DNA from: UBA5336 sp039818165
GTDB lineage: Bacteria > Pseudomonadota > Alphaproteobacteria > Caulobacterales > Hyphomonadaceae
Length of the DNA stretch: 64,000 bases
Direction: 5' to 3'
NCBI GenBank assembly: GCA_039818165.1
Contig: JBCBUL010000002.1
Coordinates: 1-64,000 of the forward strand
The stretch's first letter is position 1, and every line of letters starts with the position of its first letter. The notes under the pieces were generated by a model. It was not told the origin of the DNA. It saw only the letters and a list, made by a program, of their open reading frames with translations, and did no database searches. Both the position numbers and the translations under genes were made by a program. Below are positions 1 to 8,815 of the stretch, piece after piece.

Positions 1-44
1 ATTTCCTTCTTATCGTTTATTGATAAAGTTCGAAAAGCAGGAAA

Positions 45-1082
45 TTAAAGCGCGTCTGCAGGCTCGGCGCTGGGCACCGCCATGCCGCACACAAACTGCC
101 CGTCCTGCTCACAGAGAGTCATCGCGGTTTCGAGCCAATCCCGCACGCCCTTCACACGCACAAATGCAGCGCTCTTTAACTCGACAGGAACCCGCGTGCG
201 AACATTCGAAAGCACGCCCATCACCACAGGCTGTCCATCCAATCGCGTGTACAGCGGCGAACCGCTATCACCCACGTCGGGCCCGCGGCCATCAATCCGT
301 GCAGTTACGATGACAGACTGGCCAACATATTCAGGCAACACCTCGCCGCCTTGCAGGAACCGGAAATCCCCGTTTGAGCCCCATCCTGACAAATACAGAG
401 TTGCAATATCGCCTCGCCGCAATTCCAGATCGGATGGCTCCAGCGTTGCGATATCAACCGCCTCTAAAAGCGAGACATCGGCCACATAAAGCAGGGCGAT
501 ATCATTTGAGAAGCGCCAGGCGTCCATCCCGAAATCATGGTGGCAGACGGCGCCTGTCACGGGGACAGGCTGGACGCTCTCGCTGTACGTATCCGTGCCT
601 GGCGTCACGAGGATCAAATCGATCACAGGCGCGCTCATTACCTGATAATTGATCACGCAATGCGAGGCCGTCATGAACCAGTGCTCGGAAATACGCGTTG
701 CGCCGCAGTGCTCTCGGCTCGTACCAAGTGTTGACGTAAGTTGTTCGACTTTCACCAATCCCGGATGGTCAGCAAGGTTCGGGAATGTCCATGCACCTTC
801 CTCTGGCGCGGGGCGCGCATCGCGTTGCAATGACACCCGTTCTGCACCGTCCGGAAACGCCGCGACTTCATCGAAACACGACTGCATATCCAGGCTCGCA
901 AGCGCATCTTTGCTGTAGTGGGTGGCTCCGTCTTCCAGGGCAATGGCGGGAACCCGCACCTCATCCGGCACAGGTTCCAGAACCTGGTCAATCATCCCGG
1001 AGGTTGGCTCAGTCCGCGACCCGTAAACCCCAGCGGCTGCCCCAATCAACAGCGCGAAAAGAAACACGATGAATGTGCGCAT
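45..1082 (-). CDS. Secreted trypsin-like serine protease (S1 family)
   Basis: A 345-residue protein that begins with a hydrophobic signal segment or anchor (about residues 4-20), so it probably acts in the envelope or outside the cell. The S1 catalytic triad is visible: His141 in TASHC, Asp194 in SNDIALL and Ser273 in GDSGSPLY. Cys126/Cys142 can form the usual disulfide around the active-site His. Residues 21-110 before the protease domain match nothing I recognise and could be a pro-region. Substrate unknown. The gene is divergent from nothing nearby; the next gene upstream (crotonase) lies on the same strand about 85 bases away. Family is secure, physiological role is not. Confidence 0.85.
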   Translation of the reverse strand: MRTFIVFLFALLIGAAAGVYGSRTEPTSGMIDQVLEPVPDEVRVPAIALEDGATHYSKDALASLDMQSCFDEVAAFPDGAERVSLQRDARPAPEEGAWTFPNLADHPGLVKVEQLTSTLGTSREHCGATRISEHWFMTASHCVINYQVMSAPVIDLILVTPGTDTYSESVQPVPVTGAVCHHDFGMDAWRFSNDIALLYVADVSLLEAVDIATLEPSDLELRRGDIATLYLSGWGSNGDFRFLQGGEVLPEYVGQSVIVTARIDGRGPDVGDSGSPLYTRLDGQPVVMGVLSNVRTRVPVELKSAAFVRVKGVRDWLETAMTLCEQDGQFVCGMAVPSAEPADAL

Positions 1083-1166
1083 GGGTCGCCTCCCCCCAAA
1101 ACCATGAGTGGAAAGGTTAACGCGGGCGTGGCGCCCAATCCAGTCCTGTTTCCCCTCGCCAGGCGA

Positions 1167-2072
1167 CTATTTGCTGATCCACTTGAACTGCGGGTCCTGC
1201 CACCATGGCCAGAAGCTCGGCAGACCGTCGGATACTTTCACCGGGTACTCAGGCGTGCGTTTTTCCAGGAAGCTCATCACGCCTTCTTTGGCATCAGGGC
1301 TGCGCCCGCGCTCATAGATCGCGGCGCTGTCGACAATATGGGCTTCCATGGGGTGATCCGCGCCCAGCATGCGCCACATCATATGGCGGGTCAGCGTTGT
1401 GGAGACGGCCGCCGTGTTCTCGGCAATCTCCATCGCGATCTCCCGCGCTGCAGCCATCAATTCATTGGCAGGATGGATAGACCGGATCAGCCCCCCATCG
1501 AGGGCTTCCTGGGCTGGGAATACACGGCCGGAGTAACACCACTCCAATGCCTTGGAGATCCCCACAAGACGAGGCAGGAACCAGCTCGACGCCGCCTCTG
1601 GATTGATACCACGGCGATTGAACACAAAGCCGAACCGCGCCGTTTCGGAAGCAATGCGGATGTCCATGGGCAGTTGCATCGTCGCACCGACGCCGACCGC
1701 CGCGCCATTAATGGCCCCGATAATAGGCTTCAGGCTCTCGAACATGCGCAGGGTCAGACGGCCACCGCCATCGCGCTGGATATCGATCGGATCTATGCGA
1801 CCTTCTTCGCCGTCGGCGGCGCGGGCATCATAATCGAACGTCTTGGCGCCTTCGGACAAGTCGGCCCCGGCGCAAAACGCGCGCTCACCAGACCCGGTCA
1901 CGATCACGGCGCGGATGTCATCGTCGGCGTCGGTCAGGTCAAATGCCTCGATAAGTTCATACATCATCTTGCCGGTGAAAGCGTTCATCTTGTCCGGCCG
2001 GTGCAGCGTCAGGATCGCAATGGGCCCATCCTTCTCCAGCTTGATCTGCTCGAACTCTTTCATCGTTTCCAT
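1167..2072 (-). CDS. Enoyl-CoA hydratase/isomerase family protein (crotonase fold)
   Basis: A 301-residue crotonase-family protein, probably acting on an acyl-CoA thioester in fatty acid or related acid breakdown. The two oxyanion-hole segments are present: AFCAGADL near residue 66 and the GAAVGVGAT segment near residue 122. It is longer than a typical 260-residue hydratase because of an insert after the first oxyanion segment and a C-terminal tail rich in Trp and Pro. The start at 2072 has GGGAG upstream; a second ATG three codons later is possible. Exact reaction (hydratase, isomerase or hydrolase) cannot be told from sequence alone. Divergent from the hydroxylase gene at 2225. Confidence 0.85.
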   Translation of the reverse strand: METMKEFEQIKLEKDGPIAILTLHRPDKMNAFTGKMMYELIEAFDLTDADDDIRAVIVTGSGERAFCAGADLSEGAKTFDYDARAADGEEGRIDPIDIQRDGGGRLTLRMFESLKPIIGAINGAAVGVGATMQLPMDIRIASETARFGFVFNRRGINPEAASSWFLPRLVGISKALEWCYSGRVFPAQEALDGGLIRSIHPANELMAAAREIAMEIAENTAAVSTTLTRHMMWRMLGADHPMEAHIVDSAAIYERGRSPDAKEGVMSFLEKRTPEYPVKVSDGLPSFWPWWQDPQFKWISK

Positions 2073-2224
2073 GGCGCGCTCCCAATTGTATTTAGTGTTG
2101 AGGTAATGTGAGTGAGGGTGACGCTGGGGCCGTCAAGCCGATAACGAACCACCGGCGCGGTCTGCTTCGACGTTGGCAAGCATGTTGCCGTGACAAGCTT
2201 CGCGGCTCGTCCTAATCCTAGTGG

Positions 2225-3160
2225 ATGCCCGATTTCCCCGCCCCCACGACCCTTGCCATTCCGCTCTTTGTGATCTGCGTGGTCGCCGAGTGGGTTGGAG
2301 TGAAGACTGGTCGTGCAGCGGGGCGGTATGAGACTGCAGATGCTATCACATCCCTCGCAATGGGGCTGGGCAATGTCGCGGTGAACACGCTTACGGGCGC
2401 TCTCTCACTGTGGCTGATGATGTTGGTTTGGCCCTATCGTGCGTTTGACATGCCAGTAACCTGGTGGAGCTTCATCGCGGTCTTCGTTCTCTACGACTTT
2501 GTGTACTATTGGAAACACCGGTTCGCCCATCGCATGCGATGGTTCTGGGCCGAGCATATCACCCACCATTCGAGCACCCATTACAATCTCACTACGGCTC
2601 TTCGTCAGCCCTGGTTCGGCCCGTTCACAGGCTTGATCGCGCTCGGATGGCCACTCGTCCTTATGGGATTTCATCCCGCCTTCATCTTCTTCGTCGGCGG
2701 TATCAATCTTGTCTATCAATTCTGGATACACACCGAAGCAATCGACAAGATGCCGGGCTGGTTCGAGGCCGTGATGAACACGCCGAGCCATCACCGGGTC
2801 CACCACGCCACAAACCCGCGTTACCTGGATCGGAATTATGCCGGTGTTTTTATCATCTGGGACAAGATGTTTGGCACGTTCGAAGCTGAAAACAGCGAAG
2901 AGCCGTGCACTTACGGGATCGTCAAACCAGTGGGGAGCTACAACCCCGTCGTGGTGGCTTATCACGGCATGACCGGCTTGTTTGCCGATTGCTGGCGCGA
3001 TGGCTTTAAGCCGGTCACCTGGCTGAGACGTTTCTTCAGCCCGCCTGGCTGGTCTCCCGATGGTCAACATCAACGCAGCGAAGATCTGCGTGCCCGGTGG
3101 GAGGCGGCAGAGATCAACCAGACGGCCCGCCCGTCAGCTTCTCCCGCGCCCGCTGAATAG
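2225..3160 (+). CDS. Sterol desaturase / fatty acid hydroxylase superfamily membrane protein
   Basis: A 311-residue integral membrane di-iron oxygenase-type protein. Histidine boxes expected to bind the two irons are visible: HRFAH (98-102), HITHHSSTH (111-119) and HHRVHH (189-194). Hydrophobic segments lie around residues 8-25, 45-70, 83-95 and 130-165. The segment NYAGVFIIWDKMFGTF after the last box is typical of this family in bacteria. Family members hydroxylate or desaturate sterols, carotenoids, sphingolipids or fatty acids; the substrate here is unknown. The neighbouring CoA and SDR genes make a lipid substrate plausible, but that is inference. Confidence 0.85.
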   Translation: MPDFPAPTTLAIPLFVICVVAEWVGVKTGRAAGRYETADAITSLAMGLGNVAVNTLTGALSLWLMMLVWPYRAFDMPVTWWSFIAVFVLYDFVYYWKHRFAHRMRWFWAEHITHHSSTHYNLTTALRQPWFGPFTGLIALGWPLVLMGFHPAFIFFVGGINLVYQFWIHTEAIDKMPGWFEAVMNTPSHHRVHHATNPRYLDRNYAGVFIIWDKMFGTFEAENSEEPCTYGIVKPVGSYNPVVVAYHGMTGLFADCWRDGFKPVTWLRRFFSPPGWSPDGQHQRSEDLRARWEAAEINQTARPSASPAPAE

Positions 3161-3245
3161 CCGCTGGAACCGCATATCGATCGATATCACGGCCGGCTTC
3201 TGGAACGCGTTCAAAAGCGGCATCGACGTCAGCGGAGCGCTTATC

Positions 3246-3950
3246 CTATCCGAGCTTCGAGGCCGAATGGCTGGCGATGAGGAAGTCCCCGCGATCCACC
3301 CCTTCAATCGTCGCCTGGGCCACGATTGAAGGGTCCAAGCCTTCAGCCATCACGGCACGGCCCATCGCGTTGGCCTTTTCACTCGCTCCAGGGGTCTCTC
3401 CAATGCCTGTTGCGGTCAGTCCCGGACACAGGACGCTGATGGAGATCGTGCTCGGCAATTCGTGTCGCCAGACATCAGCCATCCCAAGCACAGCATGTTT
3501 GCTGGCGGTGTAAACACCGGCTCCGGCGTGTTGGAAGCCAAGCGAGTGTTCCGATCCCGTAATGCATAGTCGCCCGGCCCTATCCGACTCCGCCATGCGC
3601 CGCGCGAAGACCTGAAGCGTCGCCCAAGCTCCGATAACGTTGATGGAAAAACACCGCTCGAACGCCTCCGGAGTGGTCTTGAGCAACGCGCCGCCAGCAG
3701 AGACGCCGGCATTCGCGTAGACCCAGTCGACCCCGTCGCACGCCTCCCATATCTCAGCGGCCGTCGCCTCCAGCGCTGCATAGTCTGCGACATCAATCCT
3801 GCGCGTCTCGATTCCCTTGGCAGCCAAGTCTCGCAGTGCGTCTCCATTCCAGTCGAGCGCGTAAACGTGGTCACCGCGCTCGAAATGGTTCTCGGCTAAA
3901 GCACGGCCAATGCCACTGGCCGCCCCGGTCACGATCACAGTTCGCGCCAT
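3246..3950 (-). CDS. Short-chain dehydrogenase/reductase (SDR)
   Basis: A classical SDR of 234 residues that uses NAD(P)H to reduce or oxidise a carbonyl/alcohol. The cofactor motif TGAASGIG is at residues 8-15, the NAG motif at 80-82 and the catalytic Ser133, Tyr147 and Lys151 (YTASK) are in place. I chose the ATG at 3950 because the protein then begins right at the first beta strand (MARTVIVTG) and a GGGAG ribosome site precedes it. An in-frame extension to 4136 would add 62 unrelated residues and is rejected. Substrate is unknown. The gene is divergent from the DUF2189 gene at 4095. Confidence 0.85.
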   Translation of the reverse strand: MARTVIVTGAASGIGRALAENHFERGDHVYALDWNGDALRDLAAKGIETRRIDVADYAALEATAAEIWEACDGVDWVYANAGVSAGGALLKTTPEAFERCFSINVIGAWATLQVFARRMAESDRAGRLCITGSEHSLGFQHAGAGVYTASKHAVLGMADVWRHELPSTISISVLCPGLTATGIGETPGASEKANAMGRAVMAEGLDPSIVAQATIEGVDRGDFLIASHSASKLG

Positions 3951-4094
3951 GGTGTGTTCTCCCGCTTTTCCTCGAGCATAGGCCCGGTCAGCCCTGACGA
4001 ATAGGGAATTTCCCGGATGGTGGCACGATGCGCTCCGTGCCAGCTTGTGCAGTAAGGGCCTGTAATCGGCCTGCTCGCGATTCGGGAGGACCCT

Positions 4095-4915
4095 ATGTCG
4101 GACATATCGCAGGAGACACCACCGCAGGGTGATCACTCTGACACCGGCAAGGATGCCAAGCCCTTTGAATTGCCCAAGGTCGCAAAGGTCAGCATGGGTG
4201 GGCCGTTTGAGTGGTTGAAGGGCGGATGGGCCGATTTCAGCGCGCGCCCCTACCCTGTCTGATCTACGGTATTGTCCTTGCCGCCATCAGTGCCCTCATC
4301 GGCTGGGCGCTTGTCTTTTCGGGCCAGTTCGCATGGGTCTTTGTGTTGGCGGGCGGGTTTTTCATCGTTGCGCCCATGGTCGCCATGGGCCTTTACGAGG
4401 CTGGGCGGATGCTGGAAGTTGGAAGCACTCCGACGCTTTCAGATATGGCGCTTGTGAAAGGCGCCTTCAGGCTTGATCTCGCTTATCTTGGCCTAGGCCT
4501 GTTCCTGATTTACCTGCTGTGGACGCGGATCGCCCAGATTGTCTATGCGCTCTCGACAAACACCCTGCACAGGTCTCCGGCGGACTTCCTGAGCTTTATG
4601 TTCACAACCAGCGAAGGCCAGATGATGGCGCTGACGGGGACGGCGATTGGCGCCGTCATCGCGTTTGTTGCCTATGGTCTTGTTGTCGTGACCGCACCCA
4701 TGCTGCTCGATCGCAAGAATGACGTCTTCGTGGCCATCATCACGTCGTTCAGCGCGGTCACGCAGAACCTCGGTCCAATGCTGCTTTGGGCCGTCTTGAT
4801 CACCGTGATTACCGCATTTGGTATCGCGACGGCTTTTTTCGGTCTGATTGTGGTTTTCCCCGTCCTGGGCCTTGCGAGTTGGCGAGCTTATCGCGCCCTG
4901 GTGCCTGATGAGTAG
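4095..4915 (+). pseudogene. DUF2189-type membrane protein gene with a -1 frameshift
   Basis: Two overlapping frames together encode one DUF2189-like protein. From the ATG at 4095 (AGGA upstream) the frame reads through a soluble N-terminus to GGPFEWLKGGWADFSARPYP and then meets TGA at 4260-4262. The rest (PCLIYGIV onward, with about five to six hydrophobic segments ending at residue LVPDE) is open in another frame from about 4256 to 4915. Family members have the pattern WL..GW.D....P..CL.YG, so the two halves join naturally if one T is added in the run at 4254-4257. The intact protein would be about 273 residues. This is either a real inactivating deletion or a base-calling error; no canonical slippery heptamer is present. 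Function of the family is unknown. Confidence 0.75.
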
Positions 4916-4939
4916 ACAGGCCCGCCGCAACCGATAGTC

Positions 4940-4978
4940 TCCTCCTCAAGAGACAGCGAAATGCTGCGCTGAGGAGGA
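4940..4978 (+). promoter_or_regulatory. Inverted repeat that can mask the ribosome site of the acyl-CoA synthetase gene
   Basis: TCCTCCTCA at 4940-4948 is the exact reverse complement of TGAGGAGGA at 4970-4978, a 9-bp stem with a 21-base loop. The 3' arm contains the strong Shine-Dalgarno GAGGAGG that lies 7-8 bases before the ATG at 4985. When folded the ribosome site would be paired. The pairing is seen in the sequence; control of translation is inference. Confidence 0.4.
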
Positions 4979-4984
4979 AACGCG

Positions 4985-6532
4985 ATGCACCCTTGCCACC
5001 ATGCAAAGACCCATCCGGACAAGCCAGCCTACGTTATGGTTGGTTCCGGCGAAACGGTGACGTTCGCCCAGTTGGATGCGCGCTCGAACCAGATCGCCCA
5101 TGCTCTGCGGGAAGCTGACTGCAACCCTGGGGACACGATCGCGATTTTCGCAAACAACTCCCCGCGCTATTTTGAGATTTGCTGGGCTGCGCAGCGTGCC
5201 GGGCTGTACTTTGTTTGCATATCATCGCGTCTGACTGGGCCGGAAGTGGCCTACATTCTGACTGATAGCGGCTCAAAGCTCCTGATTGCGGATGCCGCAC
5301 TGGCGGCTGCGGCAACGGCCGGGGCGGATGAAGCGGGCGTGGGCACGAGGTGGTCCATCGATGGCGATATTGATGGCTTTGAGCCGCTTGAAACCCTGCG
5401 CGCCAGTTTTCCTGAAACACCTATCGCCGACGAGATGGCTGGCACGGACATGCTGTATTCGTCGGGCACAACCGGTCGCCCAAAAGGCATTCGACCAAAC
5501 GTGGAGCCGGGCAGCCCAATCGATGGCGAATCCGTTCTCAACCAAATCGCCAAGGCGCTGGCCGGCGCTGACGAAAACACCCGCTATCTTTCACCCGCCC
5601 CGCTCTACCATGCCGCGCCGCTGCGATGGTGCATGGCGATGACGCGGTTTGGCGCAACACTGTATGTCATGGAAAAGTTCGATCCAGAGGGGTTTCTTCG
5701 GGCTGTAGAAGACTACAGCATCACCCACACTCAGGTCGTGCCAACCATGTTCGTGCGCATGCTGAAATTGCCCGAAGACGTGCGCAGCAAAAATGATGTT
5801 TCCAGCCTCCAATTTGCCATCCATGCCGCAGCGCCCTGCCCCATTCCGGTGAAGGAGCAAATGATCGAGTGGTGGGGACCTGTGATCGATGAGTATTATG
5901 CAGGCTCGGAAGGCAACGGCATGACCTGGATCAAGAGCCCGGAATGGCTCGAGAAAAAAGGGTCCGTCGGCAAAGCGATCTGGGGCGAGTTGCACATCTG
6001 CGATGAAGCGGGTGACGAGGTTGCCACCGGCGAAGAAGGCCAGATTTACTTTGGCGGGACACCAGCGCCGACCTATCACAATGCCCCGGAGAAGAACAAA
6101 GGAGCGCTCAACCCTAAACGGTCAGACTGGTCCTCGCTCGGCGATGTCGGAAAGGTGGATGAGGACGGCTACCTGTTCCTGACAGATCGCAAGGCGTTCA
6201 TGATCATCTCCGGCGGCGTGAATATCTATCCGCAAGAAACAGAGAACGCCCTCATCACCCATCCGAAAGTGGCCGACTGCGCGGTGATTGGCGTACCGGA
6301 TCCAGACTTTGGCGAGGCCGTCAAAGCAGTTGTACAGCCTATGACTGGCGTCGAAGCCAATGCCGCCCTTGAGGAGGAACTCATGGCGTTTTGCCAGGCC
6401 CAGCTTTCGAAAATCAAATGCCCGAAGAGCATCGATTTCGACCCTGAGCTGCCGCGCCATGCCACAGGCAAACTCTATAAGCGCCTGATCAGAGACCGTT
6501 ATTGGGGCAAGTCCGGCAGCCGGATCGTCTAG
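4985..6532 (+). CDS. Acyl-CoA synthetase (AMP-forming, ANL superfamily)
   Basis: A 515-residue AMP-dependent synthetase/ligase that activates a carboxylic acid to its CoA thioester through an acyl-adenylate. Seen: the P-loop-like motif YSSGTTGRPKG near residues 158-168, YYAGSEG in the acceptor region near 302, the GDVGKVDEDGYLFLTDR hinge near 382-398, and the catalytic Lys in the C-terminal PRHATGKLYKR. Chain-length preference cannot be read. The start at 4985 has a near-perfect GAGGAGG ribosome site that is also the 3' arm of an inverted repeat. The stop codon lies inside a CTAG shared with the opposite-strand gene ending at 6529. Likely part of the fatty-acid degradation capacity of this region. 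Confidence 0.88.
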   Translation: MHPCHHAKTHPDKPAYVMVGSGETVTFAQLDARSNQIAHALREADCNPGDTIAIFANNSPRYFEICWAAQRAGLYFVCISSRLTGPEVAYILTDSGSKLLIADAALAAAATAGADEAGVGTRWSIDGDIDGFEPLETLRASFPETPIADEMAGTDMLYSSGTTGRPKGIRPNVEPGSPIDGESVLNQIAKALAGADENTRYLSPAPLYHAAPLRWCMAMTRFGATLYVMEKFDPEGFLRAVEDYSITHTQVVPTMFVRMLKLPEDVRSKNDVSSLQFAIHAAAPCPIPVKEQMIEWWGPVIDEYYAGSEGNGMTWIKSPEWLEKKGSVGKAIWGELHICDEAGDEVATGEEGQIYFGGTPAPTYHNAPEKNKGALNPKRSDWSSLGDVGKVDEDGYLFLTDRKAFMIISGGVNIYPQETENALITHPKVADCAVIGVPDPDFGEAVKAVVQPMTGVEANAALEEELMAFCQAQLSKIKCPKSIDFDPELPRHATGKLYKRLIRDRYWGKSGSRIV

Positions 6533-6885
6533 AAACCCCAGCTTCCGGGATTAGGAACGGGTTCTCCGCGTGACAGCGCCTGCATCCCCTTCACGCAACG
6601 TACGATGTACCAGATCAAGGTCGCGAGCAGCACGACGATGCCGATAATGACAAAGGTCAGCACAAGGCCGATGAGGGAGTAGAGCAGCCCCTTCCAGAAG
6701 ATGTTGATCTGGTTGTCATAGTGGCTGGTGAGGGTCGGGCTCGCGCCATCCTTGCCAATGTAAGCCATAATCACACCGACAAGTGCGGTCAGGCCAACTG
6801 CAATCGACAATAGATACAGGATGTAGATCAGGTTTGCATTGCCCTGTGTGTTTGGATCCACCGATATTTGGGATTGATCGCTCAT
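6529..6885 (-). CDS. Small membrane protein, DUF4870-like
   Basis: A 118-residue protein with a short hydrophilic N-terminus and three hydrophobic segments (about residues 18-42, 66-95 with a break). The spacing of helices around a central SHYDNQINIFWK segment and the C-terminal GMQALSRGEP resembles the DUF4870 family of small inner membrane proteins. Function is unknown. It is convergent with the acyl-CoA synthetase gene and their stop codons overlap by four bases. Upstream it is divergent from the MaoC gene at 7002. Confidence 0.7.
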   Translation of the reverse strand: MSDQSQISVDPNTQGNANLIYILYLLSIAVGLTALVGVIMAYIGKDGASPTLTSHYDNQINIFWKGLLYSLIGLVLTFVIIGIVVLLATLIWYIVRCVKGMQALSRGEPVPNPGSWGF

Positions 6886-7001
6886 GGTCAGTTCCGCCCC
6901 TCAATTTCCCATGCGAATTGCGATGCGAACGCTGGGGAATGCCTTGGCAAATTGCCCCGCTCACGCAACACTCGCGCTAACGAACATTAACGGAGGACAC
7001 T

Positions 7002-7457
7002 ATGGCAGACCCCAAAACCGTACACTATAGCGATCTTGAATCCCTGGCCGGGACTGAGATCGGCGTCAGCGAATGGCACACAATCGACCAGGACCGCGTG
7101 AACATGTTTGCTGAGGCCACCGGAGATCACCAGTGGATCCATGTGGATGTGGAGCGCGCCACCAAGGAATTGGGCAGCCCGATCGTGCACGGCTATCTGA
7201 CGCTTTCCTTGCTGCCTATGCTTGGTCCGGAAGTGCTACGCGTAGAAGGCACAACGCGCGGCATCAATTACGGCGCCAACAAGGTCCGTTTCACCAACAT
7301 GGTTCCCGTTGGTTCAAAGCTGCGCATGCGCCAGACCTGCAAAGAGGTGAACGAGAAAGCCGGTGGCAAGCAAATGATCTCCGAATGCACGATCGAGATT
7401 GAAGGCCAGGATCGCCCAGCGTGCGTGGCCGAGACCATTACGGTGCTCTACGGCTAG
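7002..7457 (+). CDS. MaoC-like (R)-specific enoyl-CoA hydratase
   Basis: A 151-residue hot-dog-fold protein. The hydratase-2 motif is clear: ATGDHQWIHVD (about residues 39-49) with the catalytic Asp and His, followed by GSPIVHGYLTLSL. Members of this group hydrate trans-2-enoyl-CoA to (R)-3-hydroxyacyl-CoA or related substrates and resemble the NodN type. The gene has a good ribosome site (GGAGGA) before the ATG at 7002 and stands alone between a divergent membrane gene and a secreted repeat protein. The next gene starts 125 bases later, so it may be monocistronic. Confidence 0.85.
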   Translation: MADPKTVHYSDLESLAGTEIGVSEWHTIDQDRVNMFAEATGDHQWIHVDVERATKELGSPIVHGYLTLSLLPMLGPEVLRVEGTTRGINYGANKVRFTNMVPVGSKLRMRQTCKEVNEKAGGKQMISECTIEIEGQDRPACVAETITVLYG

Positions 7458-7581
7458 GTGCCAGGGCCTCCAATTGGCTGCTGAGGTGCCTTGGGTCTGC
7501 CACATTAGATTGCGACTTCGTTAGTTTAGGAATTCGCTCGATTGGGTTCGGCGGGTTCGGAACTTCTATGAGAGGGACATC

Positions 7582-8256
7582 ATGAGACTGAGATCCGCCG
7601 CAATCGCCCTGCTGTTGTCTACCGGCGCTGTGCAAGCCGCCATGGCCCAGGACGTGGCTGAAATCGACTTCGGCAATAATTCCAGTGCTTGGGCGAATGA
7701 CGGGGAATGCGACGACCCCCGTTTCGAAGGCCAGGGAGTGGCTGATATCACAGAGGACACTGACAAGTTCCGTGATGCTGCTGATTGTGAGGCCCTTTTC
7801 GACAAGGGGGTGATCCAGTTGATCAGCGGAGCAGATCTTACGCCGCCGCCGCTTCGGATTGATGGCATTCAGTTTGGCGGCGACACCTCCGATTGGGCCA
7901 ATGATGGCGAATGTGATGACCCTCGGTTCTCCGGCGAGGGAATGGCGCCGCCTCCGCTGGAAATTGACGATGCCTACGCAGACCGCTCGGACTGCCTTTC
8001 CCTCTGGCAGAAAGGCACCCTGACCTATGATGCAGACTGGCGCGCTGAGGTCTCACCCCCTCCAACGGCGCGCGAAATCGATGCCATCGATTTTGGAGCC
8101 GACACATCCAATTGGGCCTTCGATGGGGAATGTGACGACCCCCGTTTCGAAGGTCGCGGCATGGCCGCTGAGCCTGTTGCTGAAGACTTGAAAGCCGACG
8201 CAAACGACTGCCGCTACATGTTTATGACAGGCATGGTATCGCTGCGCCAGAAGTAG
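7582..8256 (+). CDS. Secreted protein with three Cys-pair repeats (W-A-x-DGECDDPRF)
   Basis: A 224-residue protein with a cleavable signal peptide (residues 1-22, ending AMA). The mature part is three copies of one unit of about 55-70 residues. Each unit opens with (I/L)-x-FG-x-x-(S/T)S-x-WA-x-DGECDDPRF, has a Gly-Met/Val turn, and closes with a D(C)-x-x-(L/M)(F/W) segment. Cysteines are at 43/69, 111/138 and 184/210, spaced 26-27 residues, so each unit can form one disulfide. The acidic DGECDDPRF core could bind a cation. The function is unknown; I do not assign a named domain. Monocistronic, with a GAGAGGGA ribosome site. Confidence 0.8.
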   Translation: MRLRSAAIALLLSTGAVQAAMAQDVAEIDFGNNSSAWANDGECDDPRFEGQGVADITEDTDKFRDAADCEALFDKGVIQLISGADLTPPPLRIDGIQFGGDTSDWANDGECDDPRFSGEGMAPPPLEIDDAYADRSDCLSLWQKGTLTYDADWRAEVSPPPTAREIDAIDFGADTSNWAFDGECDDPRFEGRGMAAEPVAEDLKADANDCRYMFMTGMVSLRQK

Positions 8257-8290
8257 CGGCGGTTCCGTATTTACACGGCGGTTGTTCCCC

Positions 8291-8336
8291 GGCGGCTCCA
8301 GCCCACATTGATGGCAAGCATCAGATCGGAGCCGCC
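8291..8336 (+). promoter_or_regulatory. Inverted repeat covering the msrB ribosome site
   Basis: GGCGGCTCC (8291-8299) and GGAGCCGCC (8328-8336) form a perfect 9-bp stem with a 28-base loop. The GGAG at 8328-8331, which is the only plausible Shine-Dalgarno before the ATG at 8339, lies in the 3' arm. It could also act as a transcription stop for the upstream gene, although no T-run follows. Confidence 0.4.
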
Positions 8337-8338
8337 CC

Positions 8339-8755
8339 ATGTCCGCCAAAGGCCACACTATCCAGCGCTCAGACCGCGAATGGCGCGAAATCCTCACAGA
8401 AGAGGAGTTCCGCGTCGGCGTGAAAGAAGGCACCGAACGTGCCTTCAGCCCCGGTAACCACAATGACGAAAAACGCGCTGGCCTCTACCACTGCAAAGGC
8501 TGCGGCACGGCGCTTTGGAGCTCTGAGCACAAATTCGACTCCGGCACAGGCTGGCCGTCCTATTGGCAGCCGGTCTCTCAGGGCGTGGTCGAAACCAAGA
8601 CCGACTTCAAACTGATCTACCCGCGCACGGAATGCCATTGCGCCACGTGCGGACTGCACATGGGCCACGTCTTCAAGGACGGCCCGCCGCCCACGGGCGA
8701 GCGATGGTGCATAAACGGAGTGGTTCTGGAGTTCAGGCCTGAGGGCGACGCTTAG
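8339..8755 (+). CDS. msrB: Peptide-methionine (R)-S-oxide reductase
   Basis: A 138-residue MsrB that repairs oxidised methionine (R-sulfoxide form) in proteins. The family signature is complete: a zinc-binding CKGCG and CATCG pair, the FDSGTGWPS substrate segment, GHVFKDGPPPTGERWC and the catalytic Cys in RWCINGV. There is no signal peptide, so it is cytoplasmic. The active-site segment reads CINGV where many members have CINS, a conservative variation. The start is set by MSAKGHTIQRSD at 8339; its ribosome site lies in an inverted repeat. Confidence 0.93.
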   Translation: MSAKGHTIQRSDREWREILTEEEFRVGVKEGTERAFSPGNHNDEKRAGLYHCKGCGTALWSSEHKFDSGTGWPSYWQPVSQGVVETKTDFKLIYPRTECHCATCGLHMGHVFKDGPPPTGERWCINGVVLEFRPEGDA

Positions 8756-8815
8756 GTCTGGACAAAGCCGCAGAGTCTATGCCCCGATGTCGCCGAAAGA
8801 TGTCTGGAGACCCCC

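Noticed and set aside
918..2111. Long plus-strand open frame opposite the crotonase gene
   Set aside because: It is the antisense shadow of a clear crotonase gene and has no family features.
4250..4262. Programmed -1 frameshift in the DUF2189 gene
   Set aside because: No X-XXY-YYZ slippery sequence and no downstream pseudoknot is evident; a lost base is simpler.
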